From an uncultured Pelagibacteraceae bacterium (GTDB lineage: Bacteria; Pseudomonadota; Alphaproteobacteria; Pelagibacterales; Pelagibacteraceae): DNA of 54,109 nucleotides. Location of the stretch: the NCBI GenBank assembly GCA_902533775.1, contig CACANA010000003.1:1-54109 (forward strand), in the 5' to 3' direction. The translations under genes were made by a program, and so were the position numbers. The stretch's first letter is position 1, and each line of letters starts with the position of its first letter. The notes below the pieces were generated by a model. That model did no database searches, was not told where the DNA came from, and saw only the letters and a list, made by a program, of their open reading frames with translations. This document shows positions 38,188-47,958 of this stretch, in pieces.

Positions 38188-39963
38188 TTAGTTGATTTTT
38201 TGAAGTTTTTTCAACTCTTTTATCTCATTAAATGTTTTTTCGCTCATATCCTGGGAAAACTTCGATTCTAAGTCTGATATTCTTTGCTCCAACTCGTAAT
38301 TTTTAAGATCTTGAATAATTTCACTAAAAATTTCTATAATCTTGTCATCATCATTAAAATTTTTTGAAATTATGTGTTTTACTGATGCATAATTCATAAC
38401 TCTGTTAATAAGATTTTTGTCTACGCTCAATTTATCTACATTTAAATTTAATAAATTTTTTGATTGAATTAAAATTTCTTGAAATAATTGTTTATTTTCG
38501 TGACTGTATAATTTTATGTTATCTATTAAATGAAAATTTTTATGAATTAATTTTGATTTGGTGATTAATATATATAAAAAAGAAAACTCTTTAATTTCAA
38601 AAGATTTTAGTGATTTTGTTTCATTATAATAACTTTTAGTTTTAGCTAAAGATTTTGGAAATGTTTTATAATATTTCTTATATTTTAAATTAATATTTGG
38701 TGTTAAATCTGAAATTTTTTCAAGGAAATATTCTAGCGTGTATTTTTTAACAAATGTGTCTTTGATATTTGATGCAATTTCTCTTAATTTTTTTTCAAAA
38801 ATAGCTTTCGAGCTTGGACTTTCGTTTGTTTGACTCATGTAATGTTCAAATATAAATTTATGTATAGGAATAGATCTTTGGTCAGAAATTTCTATAAACT
38901 TATCTTTACCAAATTTATTTACATAATTATCTGGATCCAAATTATTTTCTAATAGCAGAAATGAAATTTTTTTATCTGGTTTTAATTCATCAATTATATT
39001 CTCTGCTGCTCTTAATGCAGCTTTATAACCACTTTGATCGCCATCAAAACAAATAATGATATGATTATAAAATTGATTTAAAATTTGTATCTGTTTATTT
39101 GTTAAAGCAGTTCCTAAGTTTGCGACAGTATTTTCTATTCCATTTTTTGATAAACCAATAACATCCATGTATCCTTCAACTAAATATACATCTTCTAATT
39201 TATTTGATAGCTTTCTTGCCTTATCAAGATTATATAAATTTGACCCTTTTTTGAAAAAAGGTGTCTCAGGTGAATTTATATATTTAGCCAAATTTTTATT
39301 ATCATCTACAATTCTTCCTCCAAAACCTATAATATTTCCTGATATATTATTTATTGGAAAAATTATTCTGTTTCTAAATCTTGATATATATTTTTTTTTC
39401 TTCTCATCAAAATAAAATAAACCTGTATCTCTAATGATTTCTTCGTCAAAATCTTTTTTTAGGATCTCATAATAATCTAAATCCTCTGTTACAAAACCAA
39501 GATTAAAATTTTTAACTTCGGCACCAGACAGTCCTCTCGCTTTAAGGTAATTTTTTGCCTTAATTGAATTTTCATTTTTGAATAATTCATTTTTATAAAA
39601 TTCGGAAAAATTACTACATATAGCTTTATATATTTTCCATTTATTCTCTCTTTCCTCATCTTGTTTTGAAAATGTATAAGGTTGCATACCGGCAAGATTT
39701 GAAAGAATTTTGACAGCTTCACCAAATCTAAGATTTTGAGTTTTCATTACAAAATCAAAAATATTTCCGTGCTCACTTGTGCTAAAGCAATGATAAAATT
39801 CTTTTTCATCATTCACAGTGAATGATGGAGTTTTCTCAGTTTTAAACGGAGATAAACCAACAAACTCCTTGCCTCTCTTTTTAAGTTTAACAGTTTTAGA
39901 AACTACTGTTGAAACTTTTAGTCTGGTTTTAATTTCGTCTAAATATTCTTTTGGATATTTCAT
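38188..39963 (-). CDS. dnaG: DNA primase DnaG (degenerate zinc finger)
   Basis: DnaG makes RNA primers at the replication fork. The 591-residue ORF has the N-terminal CHC2-type domain (KTEKTPSFTVNDEKEFYHCF, about residues 42-61), the RNA polymerase domain (YLKARGLSGAEVKNFNLGF, FRNRIIFPINNISGNIIGFGGRI) and the TOPRIM domain with catalytic VEGYMDVIGL and CFDGDQSGYKAALRA, then a helical C-terminal domain that would meet DnaB. Compared with E. coli C40, H43, C61, C64, the aligned residues are S, K, C and T, so three of four zinc ligands are absent. Shares one nucleotide with the yqeY stop and lies upstream of rpoD. Confidence 0.95.
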   Translation of the reverse strand: MKYPKEYLDEIKTRLKVSTVVSKTVKLKKRGKEFVGLSPFKTEKTPSFTVNDEKEFYHCFSTSEHGNIFDFVMKTQNLRFGEAVKILSNLAGMQPYTFSKQDEERENKWKIYKAICSNFSEFYKNELFKNENSIKAKNYLKARGLSGAEVKNFNLGFVTEDLDYYEILKKDFDEEIIRDTGLFYFDEKKKKYISRFRNRIIFPINNISGNIIGFGGRIVDDNKNLAKYINSPETPFFKKGSNLYNLDKARKLSNKLEDVYLVEGYMDVIGLSKNGIENTVANLGTALTNKQIQILNQFYNHIIICFDGDQSGYKAALRAAENIIDELKPDKKISFLLLENNLDPDNYVNKFGKDKFIEISDQRSIPIHKFIFEHYMSQTNESPSSKAIFEKKLREIASNIKDTFVKKYTLEYFLEKISDLTPNINLKYKKYYKTFPKSLAKTKSYYNETKSLKSFEIKEFSFLYILITKSKLIHKNFHLIDNIKLYSHENKQLFQEILIQSKNLLNLNVDKLSVDKNLINRVMNYASVKHIISKNFNDDDKIIEIFSEIIQDLKNYELEQRISDLESKFSQDMSEKTFNEIKELKKLQKIN

Positions 39964-40424
39964 TAACTATTAAGTAAATTTTTAATAATCTGACCTGCCT
40001 TAGAGAAATCAACTGTATCAGCATGATTTTTTTTTAATTCACCCATGACTTTGCCCATATCCTTAATTGAAGATGCTCCAGAAATTTTTATAATTTCTTC
40101 ACAAATCTTTTTTGTGTCTGCCTCAGATAATTGTTTGGGCAAATATTCAGATAAAACATTAAGCTCTCCTTGCTCAATTTCTAGTAAATCTGATCTGTTA
40201 TTTTTTTTATATATTTCAATTGATTCGGATCTCTGTTTTATCATTTTTTTTAAGAGCTTTTTAATGTCCTCATCGTCTGTCTCTTTTTTATTTGGACCAG
40301 ATCTATTGTGAATATCTAAGTCCTTAACTCCAGATAAAATTAACCTATAAGTTGATATTTTATTTTTATCTTTCGATTTTAAAGCATTTTTGTAATCGTT
40401 ATCTATTTTATCTCTTAGAGACAT
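39963..40424 (-). CDS. yqeY: YqeY / GatB-Yqey domain protein
   Basis: A 153-residue helical protein of the GatB/Yqey family; the domain resembles the tRNA-binding tail of the amidotransferase subunit GatB, and free-standing YqeY is thought to affect tRNA-dependent amidation. Signature segments are MSLRDKIDNDYKNALKSKDKNKISTYRLILSGVKD, EDIKKLLKKMIKQRSESIEIYKKN, ELNVLSEYLPKQLSEADTKKI and MGKVMGELKKNHADTVDFSKAGQIIKNLL. I start at the ATG at 40424, which fits the family; the ORF track goes upstream to a TTG. Order yqeY-dnaG-rpoD, divergent from carA, is the common alphaproteobacterial arrangement. Confidence 0.92.
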   Translation of the reverse strand: MSLRDKIDNDYKNALKSKDKNKISTYRLILSGVKDLDIHNRSGPNKKETDDEDIKKLLKKMIKQRSESIEIYKKNNRSDLLEIEQGELNVLSEYLPKQLSEADTKKICEEIIKISGASSIKDMGKVMGELKKNHADTVDFSKAGQIIKNLLNS

Positions 40425-40495
40425 ACTAGAATGTACTTCATAGACAAAATTGTTCAAAAGAAAAATTGTATTTTTAAAAAATTATTATAGATCTG

Positions 40496-40524
40496 TTGCG
40501 GATAAATACGTTTTATTGTATTAA
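40496..40524 (+). promoter_or_regulatory. Candidate promoter for carAB
   Basis: TTGCGG (40496-40501) and TATTAA (40519-40524) are separated by 17 nt in the yqeY-carA gap. A start near 40531 would leave a leader of only about 15 nt before the TTG start of carA. Moderate matches; tentative. Confidence 0.35.
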
Positions 40525-40545
40525 CCTTTAACTTATGAGTTGTAA

Positions 40546-41739
40546 TTGACTTTAAAACGAAAAAAAAAAAATTCACATCTCTCAAATTTTAACACAGCTA
40601 TTTTAGTTCTTGAAGATAAATCAGTTTTTAAAGGGATCGGACTGGGACATACAGGAGAGGCAACTGGAGAAGTATGCTTTAATACATCATTAACTGGTTA
40701 CCAAGAAATAATATCTGACCCATCTTATGCTGGTCAGATAATAAATTTTACATTTCCACACATTGGGAACGTTGGTGCCAATAAAGAGGACATAGAGTCT
40801 GATAAAATATGGACAAGAGGAGTTATTTTTAATTCAGAGATAACAACTCCTTCAAATTATAGATCTCTTCAAAATTTAAACAAGTGGCTTAAAAAAAATA
40901 AAATAGTAGGTATAACTGGTCTTGATACTAGAAGTTTAACAAATTTTATAAGAGATAAAGGGGCTCCAAAAGGAACAATATCTAATAATAAAAATGGTAA
41001 ATTTAATATCAATAAACTTATAAATAAATCAATTAAATGGCCTGGTTTAAACGGAATGGATTTAGCGCAAGAAGTTACAACCAATAAAACTTATATTTGG
41101 AAAGGATATAAAACTTGGAAAAAAAATAAGGGCTATGAAAAAAATAAAAAGAAAAAATTTAGGATTGTTGCAATGGATTTTGGTATTAAAAAAAATATAC
41201 TCAGGTATTTTTCTGATTTTGATTGTGAAGTTAAAGTTGTTTCCTGCAAAGAAAATGCAAATAATATACTTAATTTAAAACCTCATGGAATTTTTTTGTC
41301 AAACGGTCCTGGAGATCCTGCCGCAACAGGAAAGTATGCGATCAAAGTTGTAAAAAATTTAATAAGAAAAAATATTCCATTATTTGGAATATGTTTGGGT
41401 CATCAAATATTAGCATTAGCTTTAGATGCAAAAACCAAAAAGATGAAATTAGGGCACAGAGGTGCAAATCATCCAGTCAAAAATTTAATTACAAAAAAAG
41501 TTGAAATTACCAGTCAAAATCATGGATTTGAGGTTGTTAAGCAAAGCTTAAAAAAAAATACAGAAATAACTCACCTATCATTATTTGATAATTCTATAGA
41601 AGGAATAAGATTAAAAAATAAACCAGTTTTCTCAGTTCAATATCATCCTGAAGCTAATCCTGGACCACAAGATAGTAAATATTTATTTAGTAATTTTATT
41701 AAAGACATAAAAAAATATGCCAAAAAGAAGAGACATTAA
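40546..41739 (+). CDS. carA: Carbamoyl-phosphate synthase small subunit (glutaminase)
   Basis: CarA releases ammonia from glutamine and feeds it to CarB, making carbamoyl phosphate for arginine (with ArgF in this window) and pyrimidines. The 397-residue ORF has the N-terminal CPSase domain ([31 protein letters not shown]) and class I amidotransferase domain: nucleophile [14 protein letters not shown] (Cys), oxyanion [11 protein letters not shown], and catalytic [10 protein letters not shown] (His/Glu). The start must be TTG at 40546: the preceding codon is TAA and there is no ATG before the conserved region. A run of twelve A in codons 5-9 could allow slippage. The 3' end overlaps carB by 23 nt. 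Confidence 0.93.
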   Translation: MTLKRKKKNSHLSNFNTAILVLEDKSVFKGIGLGHTGEATGEVCFNTSLTGYQEIISDPSYAGQIINFTFPHIGNVGANKEDIESDKIWTRGVIFNSEITTPSNYRSLQNLNKWLKKNKIVGITGLDTRSLTNFIRDKGAPKGTISNNKNGKFNINKLINKSIKWPGLNGMDLAQEVTTNKTYIWKGYKTWKKNKGYEKNKKKKFRIVAMDFGIKKNILRYFSDFDCEVKVVSCKENANNILNLKPHGIFLSNGPGDPAATGKYAIKVVKNLIRKNIPLFGICLGHQILALALDAKTKKMKLGHRGANHPVKNLITKKVEITSQNHGFEVVKQSLKKNTEITHLSLFDNSIEGIRLKNKPVFSVQYHPEANPGPQDSKYLFSNFIKDIKKYAKKKRH

Positions 41740-44700
41740 AAAAATTTTAGTGATTGGAGCTGGTCCAATTATTATAGGTCAAGCTTGTGAATTTGATTAT
41801 TCAGGAACACAAGCATGCAAAGCATTAAAAGATGAGGGTTATAAAGTAATATTAATAAACTCAAATCCAGCAACTATAATGACTGATCCTGGTGTTGCTG
41901 ATAAAACTTATATTGAACCAATATCACTGGAAGTATTGGAAGAGGTTATCAAAAAAGAGAAGCCTGATGCTATTCTACCAACAATGGGAGGTCAAACAGC
42001 ATTAAATCTTGCAATTAACGCAGAAAAAATCGGATTGCTTAAAAAGTATAAAATTGAACTGATAGGAGCTAACTCCAAAGCAATAGCGAATGCTGAGGAT
42101 AGAAAAAAATTTAGAAAGAATATGTCTGATATTGGTATTGATTTACCAAAATCAGAAGTTCTAAATAAATTTTCAAACGCAAAAAAATGCTTAAATAAGA
42201 TTGGTCTTCCTGCAATTATTAGACCTTCATTTACTTTAGGTGGATTAGGTGGAGGTATTGCAAGAACAAAAAAAGATTTTTTTAAAATTGTTAAAGAAGG
42301 AATGAATGAATCTCCTCAAAATCAGGTTCTGGTTGAGGAATGTTTAGACGGTTGGAAAGAATTTGAGATGGAGGTCGTTAGAGATAAAAATGATAATTGT
42401 ATAATTATCTGTTCAATAGAAAATGTTGATCCCATGGGAACTCATACTGGTGACTCTGTTACTATAGCTCCAGCATTAACACTTACAGATAAAGAGTATC
42501 AAGTAATGAGAAATGCATCTATTGCTTGCTTAAGAAAAATAGGTGTTGAGACAGGAGGTTCGAATGTTCAATTCGCCATAAATCCAAAAAATGGAAGAAT
42601 GGTAATTATTGAAATGAACCCCAGAGTTTCAAGATCATCTGCATTAGCCTCTAAAGCGACTGGCTTTCCAATAGCAAAAGTGGCCGCAAAATTAGCAGTT
42701 GGTTATACTCTTGATGAACTACAAAATGAAATAACTAAAGTAACACCAGCTTCTTTTGAACCAACAATCGATTATGTTGTAACAAAAATTCCAAGGTTTA
42801 CGTTTGAAAAATTTTCTGACACAGAAGCAATTTTAGGCACATCCATGAGATCAGTTGGTGAAGCAATGGCAATTGGGAGAAACTTCAAAGAGTCTTTTCA
42901 AAAAGCCCTGGTTTCACTTGAAACTGGTTTATCAGGATTAGATAATATTTTTAACTATTCAAAAAAAGAAATCCTTAAAAATTTAAAAATCAATATTCCA
43001 AACAAATTACTTCTGATTGCTGAGGCTTTTAGAAAAAAAATTTCTTTTGATATTATATATAAATTATCAAAGGTAGATCCTTGGTTTTTAAATCAAATTA
43101 AGGAAATAGTTGATGAAGAAAAAATACTAATCTCAAAAGGACTGCCTAAAACTTTTGAGGAATTTAATAAAATAAAATCAATAGGCTTTTCTGACAAAAA
43201 GATCTCACAATTGACTGGTCAAAAAGAAACAATCGTCAAATCAAGAAGAAAAGCGCTAAAAGTTATGCCTGTTTTTAAAAAAGTTGATACCTGTGCTGCA
43301 GAATTTAAATCTTTTACACCTTATATGTATTCTACTTATCAAAGAAATTTTTCTATTAAAACTGAATGCGAAGCTGAGCCAAGCAATAAAAAGAAAATAA
43401 TAATTCTAGGTGGAGGACCAAATAGAATTGGACAAGGTATAGAGTTTGATTATTGCTGTTGTCAGGCTAGCTTTTCTTTAAAAGAAGCAGGTTTTGAAAC
43501 AATAATGATAAATTGTAACCCGGAAACTGTTTCTACAGATTATGATACAAGTGATAGATTGTACTTTGAACCTTTAATTGAAGAGTATGTTGAGAATATA
43601 ATTTTAAAAGAAAAATCAAAAGGAAATCTAATAGGGATTATTGCACAATTTGGAGGCCAAACCCCTATCAAATTAGCTAAATTTTTAGATGAAAATAAAT
43701 TACCTATTTTAGGGACACAGTATAAATCAATAGACCTTGCAGAAGATAGAGACAGATTTAGAGAGTTACTTATAAAGCTTAAATTAAAACAAGCTGAAAG
43801 TGGTATAGCCTACAAATTTGATCAAGCTATTAATGTTGCTGAAAAAATTGGATTACCAGTAGTTGTGCGACCTTCTTATGTTTTGGGAGGAAGAGCTATG
43901 GAAATTGTTCATGACAAAAGTCAATTGAAACAATTTATTAATGAGGCCTTCAAAGCATCAGAACAAAATCCAATCTTAATTGATAAATTTATCGACAATG
44001 CAATGGAAGTAGATGTAGATGCAATTTCTGACGGAAAAGACGTTTATGTTGCTGGAATAATGCAACATATTGAAGAAGCTGGGATTCACTCAGGAGACTC
44101 TGCTTGTTGCTTGCCGCCGGTATCAATAAAGGCAAATCTTTTAAGAGAACTTAAAATACAAACAAGAAAATTAGCTCTGGCTTTAAAGGTTAAAGGATTT
44201 TTAAATATTCAATTCGCAATTAAAAATGATGAAATTTTTGTCATTGAAGTTAATCCTAGAGCAAGCAGAACTGTACCCTTTGTTTCAAAAGCAAACGGTA
44301 TTCCACTTGCAAAAATTGCATCAAGAATAATGTCTGGGGAAAAATTAAGTAAGTATAAATTAAAATACAAAACCAATAAAAAATTTGCTGTTAAGGAAGC
44401 AGTATTTCCATTCAATAAATTTCCAGATAGTGATTTATTACTTGGCCCTGAGATGAAGTCTACTGGTGAGGTAATGGGTTTTGATGACGATTTTGGAATG
44501 GCTGTTGCAAAAAGTCAAATTGCTGCTTCTAATTCATTGCCAACTAAAGGAATGGCATTCTTATCAGTAAAAGACTCTCACAAGCAAGAAATAATAGGTG
44601 TTGCACAAAGATTAATAAAACTTGGATTCACACTTTCTGCAACCAAAGGAACGTCAGAGATTCTAAATCAAAATGGAATGAAATGTAAAAAAATTAATAA

Positions 44701-44941
44701 AGTGAGTAGTGGTAGACCACATATAGTAGATGTTTTAAATTCTAAAAAAATATCTTTGGTAATAAATACTGGAGGTGGAAATTCTGAACACAGGATTAGT
44801 GATGCTAGAGCATTAAGAAGAGGAACTCTTGCAAACAAAATTCCTTATTGTACGAATATGTCTACAGCCTATTCATTCTTAGAAGCAATTAAATCCTTAA
44901 AAACAACCAAGTTAAGAGTAAAATCTCTGCAAGATAATTAA
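41717..44941 (+). CDS. carB: Carbamoyl-phosphate synthase large subunit
   Basis: CarB (1074 residues) contains two ATP-grasp synthetase halves, the first phosphorylating bicarbonate and the second carbamate, joined by an oligomerisation domain and ended by an MGS-like allosteric domain. Diagnostic parts: [86 protein letters not shown]; then the repeat [61 protein letters not shown]-terminal [14 protein letters not shown]. Full length, coupled to carA by a 23-nt overlap. Confidence 0.97.
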   Translation: MPKRRDIKKILVIGAGPIIIGQACEFDYSGTQACKALKDEGYKVILINSNPATIMTDPGVADKTYIEPISLEVLEEVIKKEKPDAILPTMGGQTALNLAINAEKIGLLKKYKIELIGANSKAIANAEDRKKFRKNMSDIGIDLPKSEVLNKFSNAKKCLNKIGLPAIIRPSFTLGGLGGGIARTKKDFFKIVKEGMNESPQNQVLVEECLDGWKEFEMEVVRDKNDNCIIICSIENVDPMGTHTGDSVTIAPALTLTDKEYQVMRNASIACLRKIGVETGGSNVQFAINPKNGRMVIIEMNPRVSRSSALASKATGFPIAKVAAKLAVGYTLDELQNEITKVTPASFEPTIDYVVTKIPRFTFEKFSDTEAILGTSMRSVGEAMAIGRNFKESFQKALVSLETGLSGLDNIFNYSKKEILKNLKINIPNKLLLIAEAFRKKISFDIIYKLSKVDPWFLNQIKEIVDEEKILISKGLPKTFEEFNKIKSIGFSDKKISQLTGQKETIVKSRRKALKVMPVFKKVDTCAAEFKSFTPYMYSTYQRNFSIKTECEAEPSNKKKIIILGGGPNRIGQGIEFDYCCCQASFSLKEAGFETIMINCNPETVSTDYDTSDRLYFEPLIEEYVENIILKEKSKGNLIGIIAQFGGQTPIKLAKFLDENKLPILGTQYKSIDLAEDRDRFRELLIKLKLKQAESGIAYKFDQAINVAEKIGLPVVVRPSYVLGGRAMEIVHDKSQLKQFINEAFKASEQNPILIDKFIDNAMEVDVDAISDGKDVYVAGIMQHIEEAGIHSGDSACCLPPVSIKANLLRELKIQTRKLALALKVKGFLNIQFAIKNDEIFVIEVNPRASRTVPFVSKANGIPLAKIASRIMSGEKLSKYKLKYKTNKKFAVKEAVFPFNKFPDSDLLLGPEMKSTGEVMGFDDDFGMAVAKSQIAASNSLPTKGMAFLSVKDSHKQEIIGVAQRLIKLGFTLSATKGTSEILNQNGMKCKKINKVSSGRPHIVDVLNSKKISLVINTGGGNSEHRISDARALRRGTLANKIPYCTNMSTAYSFLEAIKSLKTTKLRVKSLQDN

Positions 44942-44943
44942 TT

Positions 44944-45606
44944 TTAATTGACTTTCCAATCTGTCTCAAATGTAACATAATTTACTTGAAGACATCTTCT
45001 CTCTTTTACTATTTCTTTTTTTTCCATACCGTGCCAAGTGTTAGGGCCACTTGAAAAGAAATAACCATAATTATCTTTATAAGGAACAGTTTTTGCTAAT
45101 TTTAGATTTTCATCATAAAAATCTGTACCTAAATCTTCTTTTTCATTATGCTTATTTACGAATAATAAACATGACAACAGTTTCTCTTTAATATCGCAAT
45201 GTGGTTTTAACCAAAATCCTTTTCTATCACAGATAACTTCAACTCTTACATATGAATTTGAAAGATCTTTATTGATCATTTCAGAAATTTTTTTATAAGT
45301 TGATGGATTTTGAAGTTCTTTAATAAATTCAACAAGATTAGGGAATTGATTTGAATTTTCTTTTGTCACAAAACATCTAAATTTTAATGCCTTGCCTCCG
45401 TCTGATATACCTTCTCTAAACTTACCTTCACCTCCATCAATTGCTCTTGTGCCATCATAGTTTAAATTATGTTCTATCGGATTAGCTATATCAGCGTTTA
45501 CAATTTCCTGAACTTGACCGTCAGTTAGTGGTTGATTTAATTCCCAATGTTCAAAAGGAATTTTGTGATTTGACGAATTTTTTAATATTGAATTTAAAAA
45601 TGCCAT
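44944..45606 (-). CDS. Putative 2-oxoglutarate/Fe(II) oxygenase-like protein
   Basis: A 220-residue cytoplasmic protein. The pattern LKPHCDIKEKLLSCLLFVN (about residues 131-149; H-x-D) and, 50-odd residues later, NTWHGMEKKEIVKERRCLQVNYV (His, then the basic residue 10 on) fits the H-x-D...H...R layout of the double-stranded beta-helix 2OG-Fe(II) oxygenases. No substrate can be inferred. It overlaps the ELM1-family gene by 1 nt, so the two are one operon, opposite to carB (2-nt gap at the 3' ends). A related beta-helix enzyme that does not bind iron remains possible. Confidence 0.6.
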   Translation of the reverse strand: MAFLNSILKNSSNHKIPFEHWELNQPLTDGQVQEIVNADIANPIEHNLNYDGTRAIDGGEGKFREGISDGGKALKFRCFVTKENSNQFPNLVEFIKELQNPSTYKKISEMINKDLSNSYVRVEVICDRKGFWLKPHCDIKEKLLSCLLFVNKHNEKEDLGTDFYDENLKLAKTVPYKDNYGYFFSSGPNTWHGMEKKEIVKERRCLQVNYVTFETDWKVN

Positions 45607-46553
45607 TATAATTGAATTTTATCTTTAATGATATTTGCTACTCTATTCGTTTCATCTATTTTTTCATAGTTCCAATTATCTAATTTTTCTCCTAATTCTC
45701 TAACAATTTTCATTTCTTGAAATAATTTTCTAAAATTTTTAAATCTTTTATCGCTTTTTTTAGGTGGAATAGTGGCAATATAAATTGGCTTGCCTGTTAA
45801 AGCTGCCTCTGAAATCATAGAGCTTGAATCGCACGTAATAACTATATGTTTTGATATTGCAAGCGCACTTAAATAGGCCTTTTTATCAACACCATCTAAT
45901 ACTAAATGATCGTTTCCAAAATATATTTTTGCATGTTCTATAGTTCCCTTTGGCGTTCTCATAGAAGGGATGACTACTAAATTAAGATTATTTTCTTTAA
46001 CTAAATAATTTACTTTTGAAAAAATTTCTTGGATATTTCTATCTGAATAATCATAATACTGGGTAGGACCACCAATTATTAAAGAAATTATATTTTTATC
46101 CCTCAATTTGCTTGAAATACTAAACAAATATTCTTTGTCTTTTTCAATTTCTTCACTTGTTAAATAATGAATAGCTCCTTTTGTTTTTAATACATTATCT
46201 CCATCAAGATTATCGTGCTCTGGCACTACAACTAGATCAAAATTATCAAGTTTTATCTTTGGGTTTTGAATATGAATGTTAAATACTCTTTTCTTTGAAT
46301 TTTTTTTTAAAAATAATGATGGAATAATACTTTTTCTCCCGCATGAAATTATTAAATCAACATCTTCGCATTCAATTTTTTTAAAAACTGAGTCGGATAC
46401 TGGAGTGAATTTTGGTGGTATAACTTTCCAGAAACCTTTTGTTTCAACTGTGTGGTGAGAATAATTTAAATCTAAAGCTTTAGCCAAACCTTCTACTTGG
46501 CTAATCATCCCATGCATACCTTCTGTTAATAATATACCTTTCAATTTAGTCAT
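45606..46553 (-). CDS. ELM1/GtrOC1-family protein (DUF, mitochondrial-fission ELM1-like)
   Basis: A 315-residue protein of the ELM1-like family, named after a plant mitochondrial division factor and having a GT-B-like fold. Visible features: ILLTEGMHGMISQVEGLAKAL at the N-terminus (the family G-x-x-G-x-x-x-Q motif), FNIHIQNPKIKLDNFDLVVVPEHDNL, LIIGGPTQYYDYS and VITCDSSSMISEAALTGKPIYI, the last two resembling nucleotide-sugar sites of GT-B enzymes. The plant link fits descent from the alphaproteobacterial ancestor of mitochondria; biochemical activity is unknown. Divergent from trxB by 21 nt. Confidence 0.82.
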   Translation of the reverse strand: MTKLKGILLTEGMHGMISQVEGLAKALDLNYSHHTVETKGFWKVIPPKFTPVSDSVFKKIECEDVDLIISCGRKSIIPSLFLKKNSKKRVFNIHIQNPKIKLDNFDLVVVPEHDNLDGDNVLKTKGAIHYLTSEEIEKDKEYLFSISSKLRDKNIISLIIGGPTQYYDYSDRNIQEIFSKVNYLVKENNLNLVVIPSMRTPKGTIEHAKIYFGNDHLVLDGVDKKAYLSALAISKHIVITCDSSSMISEAALTGKPIYIATIPPKKSDKRFKNFRKLFQEMKIVRELGEKLDNWNYEKIDETNRVANIIKDKIQL

Positions 46554-46574
46554 TAATCATTATATAGCTTTCAT

Positions 46575-47522
46575 ATGAGTGAAAATCCAACTAAACACAC
46601 AAAAGTGTTAATAATTGGGTCAGGTCCCGCTGGATATACAGCAGCAATTTATGCTGCTAGAGCAATGTTAAAACCAATATTAGTTCATGGTATGGAACCT
46701 GGTGGCCAATTAACAACAACAACCGATGTTGAAAATTTCCCTGGATTTAAAGATGTAATACAAGGGCCATGGCTTATGGATCAAATGAAAGGTCAGGCAG
46801 AAGTAGTTGGGACTGAAATGATCCAAGATCATATTGCATCGGTGGACTTAAAATCTAAGCCGTTTAAAGCTGTTGGAGATAGTGGTCAAATTTATGAGGC
46901 AGACTCAATTATTATATCAACAGGAGCTCAAGCAAGATGGTTAAATATTGATTCAGAGCAAAGCTTCAGGGGGTTTGGTGTATCTGCGTGTGCAACATGT
47001 GATGGATTTTTCTTTAAAGACAAAACTGTAGCAGTTGTTGGAGGTGGAAATGCTGCGGTCGAAGAAGCTATGTTTTTAACAAAATTTGCCTCAAAGGTTC
47101 AGCTTATACACAGAAGAGATAGTTTGAGAGCAGAAAAATTACTTCAAAAGAAATTAATGGAAAATAAAAAAATTGAAATAATTTGGGACTCTGTTGTTGA
47201 TGAAGTTATTGGTGATAATGATCCTAAAAATGTAACTGGATTAAAAATTAAAAATGTTAAAACAAATAAAGTAGATGAACTAAAAATCGATGGATTATTT
47301 ATAGCTATAGGACATGATCCAGCAACTTCATTATTTAAAGATCAGTTAGAAATGGATAAAGAAGGATATTTAGTTACAAAGAATGATTCGACAGAAACCA
47401 ATATTCCAGGTGTATTCGCCGCTGGAGATGTAAAAGATAAAATATTTAGACAAGCAGTAACAGCCGCTGGAATGGGATGTATGGCCGCTTTAGAGGCAGA
47501 AAAGTTTCTTTCCCACGATTGA
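46575..47522 (+). CDS. trxB: Thioredoxin-disulfide reductase
   Basis: TrxB reduces thioredoxin with NADPH and FAD. The 315-residue ORF has the FAD motif VLIIGSGPAGYTAAIYAARA (about residues 10-29), GGQLTTTTDVENFPGF, the redox-active CATCDGFFF (about residues 141-149), the NADPH motif AVVGGGNAAVEEAMFLTKFA with HRRDSLRA, and the C-terminal FAD site GVFAAGDVKDKIFRQAVTAAGMGCMAA. Length and the C-x-x-C position are normal for low-Mr bacterial TrxB. Single-gene unit between ELM1-like (divergent) and psiE (59 nt). Confidence 0.96.
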   Translation: MSENPTKHTKVLIIGSGPAGYTAAIYAARAMLKPILVHGMEPGGQLTTTTDVENFPGFKDVIQGPWLMDQMKGQAEVVGTEMIQDHIASVDLKSKPFKAVGDSGQIYEADSIIISTGAQARWLNIDSEQSFRGFGVSACATCDGFFFKDKTVAVVGGGNAAVEEAMFLTKFASKVQLIHRRDSLRAEKLLQKKLMENKKIEIIWDSVVDEVIGDNDPKNVTGLKIKNVKTNKVDELKIDGLFIAIGHDPATSLFKDQLEMDKEGYLVTKNDSTETNIPGVFAAGDVKDKIFRQAVTAAGMGCMAALEAEKFLSHD

Positions 47523-47581
47523 TTATATTCCAATAAAATTGATCTAGAATAAATATTTGAATTAAAATATAAATTAATTAG

Positions 47582-47956
47582 ATGGAAAATATCGTAAAAC
47601 AAATCCAGCTTGTCGCTTTAGTAATCATTTTAGTTAGTACAGTGATTGCTTTTGGACAAGAGATGTATCAGATGATACTCGTGCAAAGGGTTACTTTAGC
47701 AGATCTGCTTTTACTTTTTCTATATCTTGAAGTGCTTGCAATGGTTAGAGTTTTTTGGGAAAGCCAATCAATTCAAATTACACTGCCGTTATTTATTGCC
47801 ATAACTGCACTTGCTAGATTTATTATTTTACAAGGAAAATCTCTAAATCCAGAGATATTACTGTATGAAGCTGGTGCGATTGTTTTAATTGCTTTAGCAA
47901 TTGTAATTTTAAGATTTAGAAATTCTTCTCTAATTGGACTAAATAAAAAAAAATAG
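47582..47956 (+). CDS. psiE: PsiE-family phosphate-starvation-inducible membrane protein
   Basis: A 124-residue protein with four predicted membrane helices. Family motifs seen: LVALVIILVSTVIAF (helix 1), LADLLLLFLYLEVLAMVRVFWES (helix 2, the L-x-x-E-x-x-x-M-x-R signature), QITLPLFIAITALARFIIL (helix 3) and GAIVLIALAIVILRF (helix 4). PsiE is induced by phosphate limitation in enterobacteria, but its role is unknown. Its 3' end is 2 nt from the convergent aspartate aminotransferase. No pho box was searched with confidence. Confidence 0.85.
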   Translation: MENIVKQIQLVALVIILVSTVIAFGQEMYQMILVQRVTLADLLLLFLYLEVLAMVRVFWESQSIQITLPLFIAITALARFIILQGKSLNPEILLYEAGAIVLIALAIVILRFRNSSLIGLNKKK

Positions 47957-47958
47957 GT

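Noticed and set aside
40425-40457. TTG-started N-terminal extension of yqeY
   Set aside because: The ATG at 40424 gives the standard family start and length.
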